Made by a program: the position numbers and the translations under genes. A stretch of DNA of 64,000 bases from Rubrivivax sp. GTDB lineage: Bacteria > Pseudomonadota > Gammaproteobacteria > Burkholderiales > Burkholderiaceae_C. Below, piece by piece: positions 9,047 to 17,485 of the stretch. Where the stretch lies: contig JAIXZR010000294.1 in the NCBI GenBank assembly GCA_027489455.1, positions 1-64,000 on the forward strand, in the 5' to 3' direction. The notes beneath the pieces were generated by a model. The model saw only the letters and a program-made list of their open reading frames with translations. It did no database searches and had not been told where the DNA came from. The first letter of the stretch is position 1. The number at the start of each line of letters is the position of its first letter.

Positions 9047-9090
9047 TTGACAGTGTCTACTAATGCTAACCCAGTTGTTGACACTGTCAA
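9047..9090. promoter_or_regulatory. Probable TetR-family operator pair in divergent promoter
   Basis: Perfect 11-bp inverted repeat ttgacagtgtc (9047-9057) / gacactgtcaa (9080-9090); the right copy is itself a palindrome ttgaca-c-tgtcaa. Confidence 0.65.
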
Positions 9091-9206
9091 TCATCGGGTT
9101 CGAACCTCTTGGACCTGCCCCAGCCATCACGCCCTCAACACCAGGTTTGGTCAAGCCTGTGTTAGCTTCACCGCGGATGTCGATCACAACCCCCGTTACC
9201 CGCCAT

Positions 9207-9824
9207 ATGCCCCGCAAGAAGACAGAAGTGACCGCGCCCATGGCGCTTCGCGACGCCTGCATCGTGGCCGCACAGGAGGTCATTGCAGAGCGTGGCATCG
9301 AGAACCTGAGCCTGCGCGATGTGGCGCGCAAGCTGGGTGTTTCTCACCAGGCACCCTACAGGCACTACCCCAGCCGTGACCACCTGCTGGCCGAAGTGAT
9401 GCGCCGCTGTTTCCAGCGTTTTGCGGCGCACCTGGATGCGCGGCGCCGATACGAGGATCCCGAGCAGGACCTGAACTCCCTCGGGCTGCAATACCTCACC
9501 TACGCTCAGGAACATCCGCTGGAGTACCGGCTGATGTTCAGCACCACATGGCCTGCAGCTGCGCTGGAAATGGACGTGGTCGGCGACGCCACGCATGCAT
9601 TCGATGTTCTGCGCGGCGTGCTCAAACGCATGCATGGGGACAGCGCTGCAATGCGAGAGACCGTCGATCTCGACGCGATGTACATCTGGTCCACGGTCCA
9701 TGGCTTGGCGGGCGTGATGAACAGCCAGTGCGTTGGCATGCTCGACATCAAGGCCTCGGTGTTGAAGCGTGCGACGAGGCATGCGATGGATCGCATGGGC
9801 GTCGGGCTCCGCGGTGCGGGCTGA
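9207..9824 (+). CDS. TetR/AcrR family transcriptional regulator
   Basis: N-terminal HTH: ALRDACIVAAQEVIAERGIENLSLRDVARKLGVSHQAPYRHYPSRDHLLAEV. Confidence 0.9.
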   Translation: MPRKKTEVTAPMALRDACIVAAQEVIAERGIENLSLRDVARKLGVSHQAPYRHYPSRDHLLAEVMRRCFQRFAAHLDARRRYEDPEQDLNSLGLQYLTYAQEHPLEYRLMFSTTWPAAALEMDVVGDATHAFDVLRGVLKRMHGDSAAMRETVDLDAMYIWSTVHGLAGVMNSQCVGMLDIKASVLKRATRHAMDRMGVGLRGAG

Positions 9825-9998
9825 TTGGCGGGGCCGCCGGGTTCAGCCGCTGGCACCGGAAGATCAACTTAAGGTAAGGCCGGGCACGAGCACCGCGATC
9901 TGAAGTGCGAGAGCCAGTGGGGCTGCCGTCCACCGGTCCGCCGTGGCGTCACAGGGTTTTCATCTTCCTGTCGTTTCATTCGGGGGAGGAGTGGACGT

Positions 9999-10655
9999 AT
10001 GCCCGGATCTTTCCCCTGTTTCGACCCGCTGACGCTGGCGCTGCTGCAGTGGCTGGCGCCGCCCCGTGTGCTGGACATCGGGGCCGGCGCGGGCAAGTAC
10101 GGGCGTCTGCTGGCCCAGGCCTGCCCCAACGCCGTGGCGACTGCACTGGAGGCCGAGGCGGCCTACGCCCAGGACTACGGGCTGGACCAGCTGTACGGCG
10201 AGGTGGTGATCTCCGACGCCTGGGCCTGGGCCCAGCGCACGTCCGAGCTGCGCTACGACCTGGTGATCGCCGGGGATTGCCTGGAGCACCTGCCCAAGAG
10301 CCAGGGCCTGGACCTGTTGAACGCACTGACGTACCGCAGCGCCTGGCTGCTGGTGGTGGCGCCAGAGTTCGTGGTGCAGGGCGCGGTGGGGGGCGTGGCA
10401 TCGGAGATCCATCGCTCGGTCTGGAGCGAGCGCGATTTCCACTGGCACGACCGCTGGGCCTGGGACAACTGCCGCACCCTGAGCTGGGTGCTGCTGCGCG
10501 GCTACCAGGCTTCGCCGCGCAGCCTGGAGGACACCGTCCGCCATCTCAACCAGGCCCAGCTGCCGGTGCTGGATTTCGACGGCAGCACGCCGGTGCGGCC
10601 GGCCTGGCTGCGGATGGTCGAGCACCCGCGCGATGTCAGCTACCGTGTGGCCTGA
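9999..10655 (+). CDS. Class I SAM-dependent methyltransferase
   Basis: Motif I VLDIGAGAGKYGRLLA; DLVIAGDCLEHL. Confidence 0.8.
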   Translation: MPGSFPCFDPLTLALLQWLAPPRVLDIGAGAGKYGRLLAQACPNAVATALEAEAAYAQDYGLDQLYGEVVISDAWAWAQRTSELRYDLVIAGDCLEHLPKSQGLDLLNALTYRSAWLLVVAPEFVVQGAVGGVASEIHRSVWSERDFHWHDRWAWDNCRTLSWVLLRGYQASPRSLEDTVRHLNQAQLPVLDFDGSTPVRPAWLRMVEHPRDVSYRVA

Positions 10656-11622
10656 GGACAGGCACCGCGGCGGCCGCATCTTCGTCAGCATCGCCTCGTA
10701 CTGCGATCCGATGCTGCCGTTCACCTTGCGCAGCGCCATCGCGCAGGCCAGCGATCCTTCGCGTCTGGTGTTTGGCGTCGTCGAGCAGGCGCTGCCGGGC
10801 CAGGGCTTCGAGACGGCTGCGGGCTGGGCGCGGCAGCTGCGGCACATCCGGCTGGACGCCGCCGCTTCGCGCGGGGCCTGCTGGGCGCGTGCACTGGCGA
10901 TGTCGCTCTACCAGGGGGAGCCCTGGTTTCTGCAGATCGATTCCCACATGTGGTTCGAGCCTGGCTGGGATGAGCGGCTCATCGACCAGGCCCTGCAGTG
11001 CGGCAGCCAGAACCCGCGCAGCCTGATCAGCTGCTACCCCAACCCCTTTCGCATGCACGAGGGCCAGCCGCGCGCCGAGCTGGTCTCGCGCGCGATCCTG
11101 GCCCACGTGGTGCGCGAAGGCCAGGCCTTCGATGCCGCACATCCGGTGCTGCTGTTCGAATGCGTGCCGGTGCCCGGCGATGGCCCCTTGCCTGCGCTGC
11201 ACCTGGCCGCAGGGGCGCTGTTCGGCCCCGGCCGGCTGGTGCAGGAGCTGCCCTACGACCCGCAACTGTTCTTCCACGGCGAGGAGCAGGCCTACGCCCT
11301 GCGCGCGTACACGCACGGCTGGGATCTGTACCACGTGCCGCGCATGCCGCTGTACCACCTCTACACCGAGACGGGGCTGGCCCCGCCGCGGCCCATGCAC
11401 TGGGCGCCCGAGCACGATGCCCGGCGGCGCGAGACCTCGGCAGCGCTGACGGCCCATGCCCAGGCCCGGCTGGCGGCCTTGCTGTGGCAGGGCGCCGATC
11501 TGGGCGTCTACGGTCTGGGCCCGGTGCGCAGCCTGGCCGACTACGCGGCCTTTAGCGGCATCGACTACACGGCTCGCCGCATCGAGCCCCGGGCCTACAA
11601 GGCGCGCTTCGGGTACGGCTGA
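10633..11622 (+). CDS. GlcNAc-transferase-like glycosyltransferase (PF11397/GT60 type)
   Basis: RIFVSIASYCDPMLPFTLRSAIAQASDPSRLVFGVVEQ; RGACWARALAMSLYQGEPWFLQIDSHMWFEPGWDERLI; LFFHGEEQAYALRAYTHGWDLYHVP, matching the polypeptide GlcNAc-transferase family pattern. Confidence 0.82.
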   Translation: MSATVWPEDRHRGGRIFVSIASYCDPMLPFTLRSAIAQASDPSRLVFGVVEQALPGQGFETAAGWARQLRHIRLDAAASRGACWARALAMSLYQGEPWFLQIDSHMWFEPGWDERLIDQALQCGSQNPRSLISCYPNPFRMHEGQPRAELVSRAILAHVVREGQAFDAAHPVLLFECVPVPGDGPLPALHLAAGALFGPGRLVQELPYDPQLFFHGEEQAYALRAYTHGWDLYHVPRMPLYHLYTETGLAPPRPMHWAPEHDARRRETSAALTAHAQARLAALLWQGADLGVYGLGPVRSLADYAAFSGIDYTARRIEPRAYKARFGYG

Positions 11623-12309
11623 TCAGGGTGCTGGGGGCGGCGGCGTGGCGGCGCCTGCGGGCGCGCGCAACGCGTCCAGGCGCTGGCGGGCGGCTTCGGC
11701 GCGGTTCTCGGCACGCACGCTGGCCAGGCCCAGCAGCGGTTCGCCGCGCCACCATCGGGCCGGGCCTTCGGCGCCGCGCAGCTCGTCCAGCAGTTCCAGC
11801 CCGATGGCATGCAGCCGTTCGTTGCGCTGGCGCAGATCGGCCACGCGCGCGGTGCTGGCAGCCAGCTGCGCCACCACGGCCTGGTTGGCTTGGGTGCGGC
11901 CCTGCAGCTCGGCCTGCAGGCTGGCGCGCTCGCGGGTGGCTTGCGCTGCCGCGGTGGCCTGGGTCTGCTGGGCCTGCTCGGCACTGGCGCGTGCTTGCTG
12001 CAGTTGCAGCCGCAGCTCGGCCAGCTGGGCGCGCTCGGCTTCGGATGCGGCCCGCAGCTGGCGCAGCTCGGCCTGCAGGCGCGCCTGGCCCGTGCCTTCG
12101 GCCTGCTGGCGGGCCTGCAGGGCGCTGAGCTCGCGTTGCAGCGCGGCCTTCTCGGCCACCGCCACGTCACGCTCTTGCTGCGCTTGCTGCAGGTTGCGCT
12201 GCAGGCGGCGCAGCGCTTCGGTGTCGCGCTGGGCAGGTTGTGCTTGTGCGAGCAGCGATGTCGTGGCCAGCACCAGGGAAAGGGCTATGGCGAGGGGCAG
12301 TGTGATCAT
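11623..12309 (-). CDS. Periplasmic coiled-coil protein
   Basis: Signal peptide MITLPLAIALSLVLATTSLLAQA, then long Gln/Glu/Arg/Ala-rich heptad-like region. Confidence 0.75.
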   Translation of the reverse strand: MITLPLAIALSLVLATTSLLAQAQPAQRDTEALRRLQRNLQQAQQERDVAVAEKAALQRELSALQARQQAEGTGQARLQAELRQLRAASEAERAQLAELRLQLQQARASAEQAQQTQATAAAQATRERASLQAELQGRTQANQAVVAQLAASTARVADLRQRNERLHAIGLELLDELRGAEGPARWWRGEPLLGLASVRAENRAEAARQRLDALRAPAGAATPPPPAP

Positions 12310-12320
12310 GGCGCCCCGAC

Positions 12321-14024
12321 TCAGAAGCGCGAATTCAGCTCGACCTGCAGCACGTCGACCTTGAAGGGCGCCGAGCTCAGCGTGCCGGTGGGAGCCAGGG
12401 GCGCGATGACGTTGTCGTCCAGGTTGCGCGTGCTCGTCCAGCGCAGGGCCAGGCGCAGGCTGCGGTCCAGCGCGTACTGGCCGCCCAGTGACCAGCCCTT
12501 GTAGTTGGTGCCGCCGCTGTGCCAGGTGGTGTCGGTGAAGCCGTCGGGCCAGGCGTCGCGCTCGGACTGGCGCAGCGCGCCGAAGATCTGCCAGTCGCCC
12601 GGCCGCTCCGTGCCCTGGCTGCCGATGAAGCCGCGCAGCTCGAAACCCTGGGTCTTCTCGGCCACCAGCGCCACGCGCGTGTCGCCAGCCCGGCGCTGGA
12701 TGTCGGCCAGGTCGAAGCCGGTGTTCTTGACGTAGTCGAACACCACGCCCACCTCCAGCGGTGCGAAGGCCAGCCAGCGCAGGCCGGCCGTCACGTTCAC
12801 CGGACGGAAGCGCGAGGCCAGGCCCCAGGTGGGCCGCGCCAGGCTGTCGGGCGCGTTGATGTTGATCAGCGTGTTGCCCTTGCTGCGCACGCTGTCGGGG
12901 TAGGCCGATCCGAGGTAGGGCACGGTGCCTTCGCGGGATCCGCTGGGGGGCAGGGTGCTTTCGCGCACGCCCTCGATGCGCTGGAAGTCGTAGTACGCCA
13001 CGGCGAGCTGGAATTCCGTCAGCGGCTCGATGTCCCAGGACAGCGCAGCCTGCAGGCCCACCAGCCACTTGTCGCGCTTGTCGACGCTGAACTCCTGCAG
13101 AGGGAAAGCGCCAGCGCGCGTGTTCAGCTGCCAGTTGCCGCCGCCGCGCCAGCGTTTTTCCACCAGCACGCCATCCAGGTTCAGGTCTTCCGGCCACAGC
13201 AGTGTGCTGCCGGTGAAGGGCACGCCCATGCGCCCGGCTTCCAGCCGCCAGCGGGTGCCGGGCGTCCAGCGCACGAAGGCGCGGTCGAAGGTGGCGGTGA
13301 GGCGGTTGAACTGGTTGCCGAGCGTCTGCGAAGCCGAAGCAGGCCCGCTGGTGGTGCCGGTGCTCAGGCGCAGGCCGGCAATGGCGTCTTCGCCCAGCTC
13401 GGCCTGCAGGCCCAGCCGCGCGCGCAGCGTGAGGCGGTGGCGGTCGACGGTGGTGTTGACGAGATCGGGTGCCCAGGCCGGGGTGATGCCCAGCTCGTTC
13501 TGCAGCCGGTACTGGTCGGCCGGCAGGTTGCCATCGCCGAACAGCTCGGACTGCAGCCGGGCGCGCACGTCGCCACTGAGCGTGATGCTGCGCACCCAGG
13601 GCGGGATGCGCCAGGCTTCGGCCCAGCCTTCTTCGCGGCCCTGCGCCAGCACGTCGTTGCGCACCGCCTCGCGGATCTCCGCCCGTGCAGTGTCCGACAG
13701 GAAAGGCACGCGCTGCACCGGCCGTGCGCCGGCGGCCGGCGTGCCCCAGGCCGGGCTGGCCGGGGCTGGCGCCGAGGCGGGGGCCGGCGTCGCGGCCTGG
13801 CGCAGCAAGGCATCGGCCTTGTCGCGCGGCAGCAGGCCTTGTGCGACCAGGGCTTCGATCAGCGCCGTGGTCGTGGCGCGCAGCGACTCCAGCGCCGCCC
13901 GCTCGGCAGCGGGGTCAGCAGTCTGCGCGGTGGCGGGCAGGGCCGACAGGCCGCAGGCCAGCAGCAGGGCCAGCGGGCCGGCGGCGCGGCGGCGTGGCGC
14001 GGGGATGCAGGGGTGGGCAGGCAT
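12321..14024 (-). CDS. Putative outer-membrane porin
   Basis: Signal peptide, short coiled-coil, then beta-barrel-like alternating sequence ending in ...VDVLQVELNSRF (C-terminal Phe). Confidence 0.8.
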   Translation of the reverse strand: MPAHPCIPAPRRRAAGPLALLLACGLSALPATAQTADPAAERAALESLRATTTALIEALVAQGLLPRDKADALLRQAATPAPASAPAPASPAWGTPAAGARPVQRVPFLSDTARAEIREAVRNDVLAQGREEGWAEAWRIPPWVRSITLSGDVRARLQSELFGDGNLPADQYRLQNELGITPAWAPDLVNTTVDRHRLTLRARLGLQAELGEDAIAGLRLSTGTTSGPASASQTLGNQFNRLTATFDRAFVRWTPGTRWRLEAGRMGVPFTGSTLLWPEDLNLDGVLVEKRWRGGGNWQLNTRAGAFPLQEFSVDKRDKWLVGLQAALSWDIEPLTEFQLAVAYYDFQRIEGVRESTLPPSGSREGTVPYLGSAYPDSVRSKGNTLININAPDSLARPTWGLASRFRPVNVTAGLRWLAFAPLEVGVVFDYVKNTGFDLADIQRRAGDTRVALVAEKTQGFELRGFIGSQGTERPGDWQIFGALRQSERDAWPDGFTDTTWHSGGTNYKGWSLGGQYALDRSLRLALRWTSTRNLDDNVIAPLAPTGTLSSAPFKVDVLQVELNSRF

Positions 14025-14130
14025 GGGATGGGCTCTTGGTGAAGCGGTGTGGAACGGCGTGAGGCGGCGTGAGGGGCGTGAAGCGGCATGAAGGCGGTGT
14101 CTTGGGTGCGTGCGGGCTGGGCGATGCGCA

Positions 14131-14850
14131 TCACCCGGCGGGCTTGACGCTCAGGCGGAAGCGCATGGGTTGCACCAGGCCCGGTGGCGGCGGGGCAAAG
14201 CGCAGGCCCGCGGCGGTGCTGGCCTGCAGGGCGTTGCGCAGATCGGCGTCGGCCTGCGCGTCGGCCACGCTACCCAGCTCCCAGCGTTCCAGCGTGCCGT
14301 CAGGCTGCAGCCAGAGGCTGAAGTCGCCCGCCAGCTGCGTGGCTTCGCTGCGCAGCCGGCGCTCGAGCTCGGCCTGCAACTGCTGGCGCAGGCCCTGGGC
14401 ATAAAGCCGATGCGTGGCGCGGTCCACGGCCTGGCCGACGTTGCCGGTGCCACTGCCGCCGACCACCGGGGCCCCGCCGCGGTACTCGTTGGTGACGCTG
14501 CCGGCGCGGAAGGGGCTGTCGCCATCGCCGGCCGGGCCTTCCATCTTGATCGGCGCTTCGGCGGGGGGCGTGTCCACGGGCGGGGGCGCCGTGGGCGGCG
14601 CGGCCTGCGGCTCGTCGCGCGGCGCGGGCTTGGGCAGCTCCTTGGGCGGTGGTGGCGGCGGCGGGGGTGGTGTGTCCGGCAGCACGGTGATGCGCGCCAC
14701 CTGCCGCTTCGGGGCCGTGTCCTGGCCCAGCCAGTCGCGCAGGGCCAGCGCCAGCACGGTGGCCAGGCCCAGCGCCAGCGCTGCCGCCACCCAAGGCAGC
14801 AGGCGTCGGGCCGTGGAGGGCCGGTGCAGCGTGTCTTCAGCCAGCGGCAT
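14131..14850 (-). CDS. TonB-like energy transducer
   Basis: Single N-terminal TM, proline-rich linker PDTPPPPPPPPPKELPKPAP, compact C-terminal domain; adjacent to exbD genes. Confidence 0.8.
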   Translation of the reverse strand: MPLAEDTLHRPSTARRLLPWVAAALALGLATVLALALRDWLGQDTAPKRQVARITVLPDTPPPPPPPPPKELPKPAPRDEPQAAPPTAPPPVDTPPAEAPIKMEGPAGDGDSPFRAGSVTNEYRGGAPVVGGSGTGNVGQAVDRATHRLYAQGLRQQLQAELERRLRSEATQLAGDFSLWLQPDGTLERWELGSVADAQADADLRNALQASTAAGLRFAPPPPGLVQPMRFRLSVKPAG

Positions 14851-14869
14851 GGTGGGCCTCGCGTACCCT

Positions 14870-15271
14870 TCAGGTGCCGATGCGCGAGGTCACCAGGGCC
14901 ATGTCGATGCCCAGGCGGTTGCACAGGTCGATCACGGCCACCACGGCGGCATAGTTGGCGCGCCCATCGCCACGGATCGCCACCGACAGCTTGGGGTCGC
15001 GGGCGAAGGCGGCCTGCAGTTGTGATTCCAGTTCCGGCAGGCTCACCGGCGCGCCGTTGATGAGCAGGGCGCCGCCGGGCATCACCTGCACGATGCGCAG
15101 GTCGCGCTTCTCGGTCGATGGCTTGTCGCTGGGCTTGGGCAGGCTGATGGCCAGGCCCTGCACCGAGGCCGTGGTCATCAGGATGAAGACCACCAGCAGC
15201 ACATACGCCAGGTCCAGCATCGGCGTGACGTTGATGCTGTCGTAGGGCTTGGTCTCGGTGTTGACTTGCAT
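14870..15271 (-). CDS. Biopolymer transporter ExbD/TolR
   Basis: INVTPMLDLAYVLLVVFILMTTASVQGLAISLPKPS. Confidence 0.92.
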   Translation of the reverse strand: MQVNTETKPYDSINVTPMLDLAYVLLVVFILMTTASVQGLAISLPKPSDKPSTEKRDLRIVQVMPGGALLINGAPVSLPELESQLQAAFARDPKLSVAIRGDGRANYAAVVAVIDLCNRLGIDMALVTSRIGT

Positions 15272-15287
15272 GGTGCAAGGTCTCCGT

Positions 15288-15689
15288 TCAAGGCGCGCGG
15301 CGCGTGACGAGGCCGAGCTCGGTGATGTCCAGCCGCTTGGCCACTTCCAGCACCTGCATCACCGTGTCGTACTGCGCCGCAGCGTCGCCCTTCAGCACCA
15401 CCGGCAGCGCCGGGTTGGCGGCCTTGTAGGTGGCCAGCTGCGCTTGCAGCTGCTCCAGGCTGACGGGGTAGGCATCGAGAAAGATGCTGCCGTCGGCGGT
15501 GATGGTGATGGCGCGCGTCTGCGGCCGCGCCAGGTTGTTGGCGGCCGACGTTTCCGGCGACTGCACCTTCACGCCCTGCACCGATGCCGTGGTCAGGATG
15601 ATGAACACCACCAGCAGCACGTACGCCAGGTCGAGCATGGGCGTGACGTTGATCTCGTCGTAGGGCTGGTTCTCGGCCTGCACTTGCAT
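15288..15689 (-). CDS. Biopolymer transporter ExbD/TolR (second copy)
   Basis: INVTPMLDLAYVLLVVFIILTTASVQGVKVQSPETS; paralog of the preceding ORF. Confidence 0.92.
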   Translation of the reverse strand: MQVQAENQPYDEINVTPMLDLAYVLLVVFIILTTASVQGVKVQSPETSAANNLARPQTRAITITADGSIFLDAYPVSLEQLQAQLATYKAANPALPVVLKGDAAAQYDTVMQVLEVAKRLDITELGLVTRRAP

Positions 15690-15705
15690 GGTCGTGGCCC
15701 TGCCT

Positions 15706-17412
15706 TCAGCGTGCGCCGTAGTCTTCGGCGACGCGCGTGATGAACTCGTCGACGAAGATCTGCATGTCGGCCGAGATGTTCTTGATGCGCGACGCGAGGT
15801 AGTTGTAGCCAAACAGTGCCGGGATCGCGACCGCCAGCCCGGCCACCGTGGCCAGCAGCGCAGCGGCGATGCCCGGCGCGATGGCGTTCACGTTCACGTC
15901 GCCCGCAGCGGCAATGGCCGCGAAGGTGATCATCACGCCCACCACCGTGCCCAGCAGGCCCAGGAAGGGCCCGCCGGAGATGGCGATGGTCAGCCACACC
16001 ATCTGCGAATTCAGCTTGTGCGATTCGCGCACCAGATCGGCGTCGACCGAGGCCTTCACCGCGTCCAGCGATGCGCCCGACAGCGGTGCGGCGCCGGGCT
16101 GGCCGACGCTGCGTTTCCTCAGTTCACGCAGGCCTGCGGCGTACAGGCGGTACAGCGACGAATGCGGGTGCGCGCCCGCCTGGTCCAGCGCCAGCAGCTC
16201 GGCCTTTGCGGCGCGGAAGCGGTCCAGGAACTCCCGGTTGTCGCTGTCGGCACGGCTGATGTAGCGCATCTTGAACCACAGCACCCAGGCCGCCTGCACG
16301 AACATCAGCCCCAGGATGATGATGACGACCCAGGCGTCGACGGTGAGGTTCTTCACCAGGATGCCCATGTAGCCCGGGCTTTCGCCGCCGCCGGCACCCT
16401 TGGCGTCTTCCAGCACGCTCTGCACCAGGCGGCCTTCGCTGCCCTGGGCGGCATGGGCGGCCAGCAGCCAGGCGTTGCTGCGCGCTGCAGCGGCCACCTC
16501 CAGCTGGTCCACCGCGGCCTGCAGGCCGGGGCCCAGGCTCAGCGCGGCATTGAGCTCGGGCGTGGCGACGGTGGCCTGCGCGACTTCTGCGCCATTGACG
16601 ATCAGCCTGGCCTGGGTGCCGTTCAGCACCAGGGCCACCTGGGTCCAGCGGCCGATGGCGGCTTCGCCGCCGGCCAGAGCGGTCTCGACCACGCGTGCGG
16701 TCAGGCGGCCCTGGTTGAGCGCGATGTTCAGCGGGCCCCATGCCAGCAGCGTGCCGGCGTTGACGTCATCGGGCTTGAGCCAGAGCGACACCGTGACGGC
16801 AGCGCCCGCCGCCACGCGCAGGCCCTCGGCCGCGGGCCAGCGCAGCGCCTGGCCGGCCAGCCGCGCACCGCCGGCCAGCAGGGCGTTGGTCTCGGGCGTG
16901 ATGGCGGCCTCGGCGCGCAGCGTGCCGCGCGCGTCCGCCCCTTGGTTGGCGGCGTCGTCGAAGGCAACGGCCAGCCGCGTGGCGCCGTCCAGCACGTCCG
17001 CCGCGGGCTGCGCCGTGGCCTTGGCATTGCCGGCATAGACATGCACCTGATTGGCGGCGCTGCCCGGCAGCAGCTGCGGCAGCTTCACCCACACCACGGC
17101 CAGCTCGTTGGCCGCATCGAAGCGTTCGACGCGGAAGGGCAGCGGCGTCTTGTCGTCGGCGGCCAGCACGCGCAGGTCGCGGCCGTCGGGCTGGGCGGCG
17201 GCGAAATCGAAGTTGCCGCTGTGCAGCCGCAGCGGCACGGCGACGTCGGCCAACGCTTCGCTGACGGCCACGCCCTGCGCCGTGGTGTCGATGGTGAAGC
17301 GCGTGCGCTGGCCCCAGGCTTCGTCCCACCAGGCGCTGGCCTGGCCGGCCAGCAGGCACAGGGCCAGGGCGAGCCCGAAGCGGTGCCAATGGGTGTGTCG
17401 TGTGTTCGGCAT
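15706..17412 (-). CDS. DUF2341/LamG (concanavalin A-like) domain fused to MotA/TolQ/ExbB proton channel
   Basis: Signal peptide; N-half WWDEAWGQRTRFTIDTTAQGVAVSEALADVAVPLRLHSGNFDFAAAQPDGRDLRVLAADD... and LamG-like GAAVTVSLWLKPDDVNAGTLLAWG; C-half GPFLGLLGTVVGVMITFAAIAAAGDVNVNAIAPGIAAALLATVAGLAVAIPALFGYNYL. Confidence 0.88.
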   Translation of the reverse strand: MPNTRHTHWHRFGLALALCLLAGQASAWWDEAWGQRTRFTIDTTAQGVAVSEALADVAVPLRLHSGNFDFAAAQPDGRDLRVLAADDKTPLPFRVERFDAANELAVVWVKLPQLLPGSAANQVHVYAGNAKATAQPAADVLDGATRLAVAFDDAANQGADARGTLRAEAAITPETNALLAGGARLAGQALRWPAAEGLRVAAGAAVTVSLWLKPDDVNAGTLLAWGPLNIALNQGRLTARVVETALAGGEAAIGRWTQVALVLNGTQARLIVNGAEVAQATVATPELNAALSLGPGLQAAVDQLEVAAAARSNAWLLAAHAAQGSEGRLVQSVLEDAKGAGGGESPGYMGILVKNLTVDAWVVIIILGLMFVQAAWVLWFKMRYISRADSDNREFLDRFRAAKAELLALDQAGAHPHSSLYRLYAAGLRELRKRSVGQPGAAPLSGASLDAVKASVDADLVRESHKLNSQMVWLTIAISGGPFLGLLGTVVGVMITFAAIAAAGDVNVNAIAPGIAAALLATVAGLAVAIPALFGYNYLASRIKNISADMQIFVDEFITRVAEDYGAR

Positions 17413-17485
17413 GTCGATGTGGCGCTAGGGTGGATGCAATGGACGAAGGCGATCGGGCGGGTGGGCTCAGCTGCGTCTTCAGGCG

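Noticed and set aside
12519-14042. 507-aa plus-strand ORF
   Set aside because: Antisense to the porin gene; low-complexity Ala/Gly/Arg/Gln composition.
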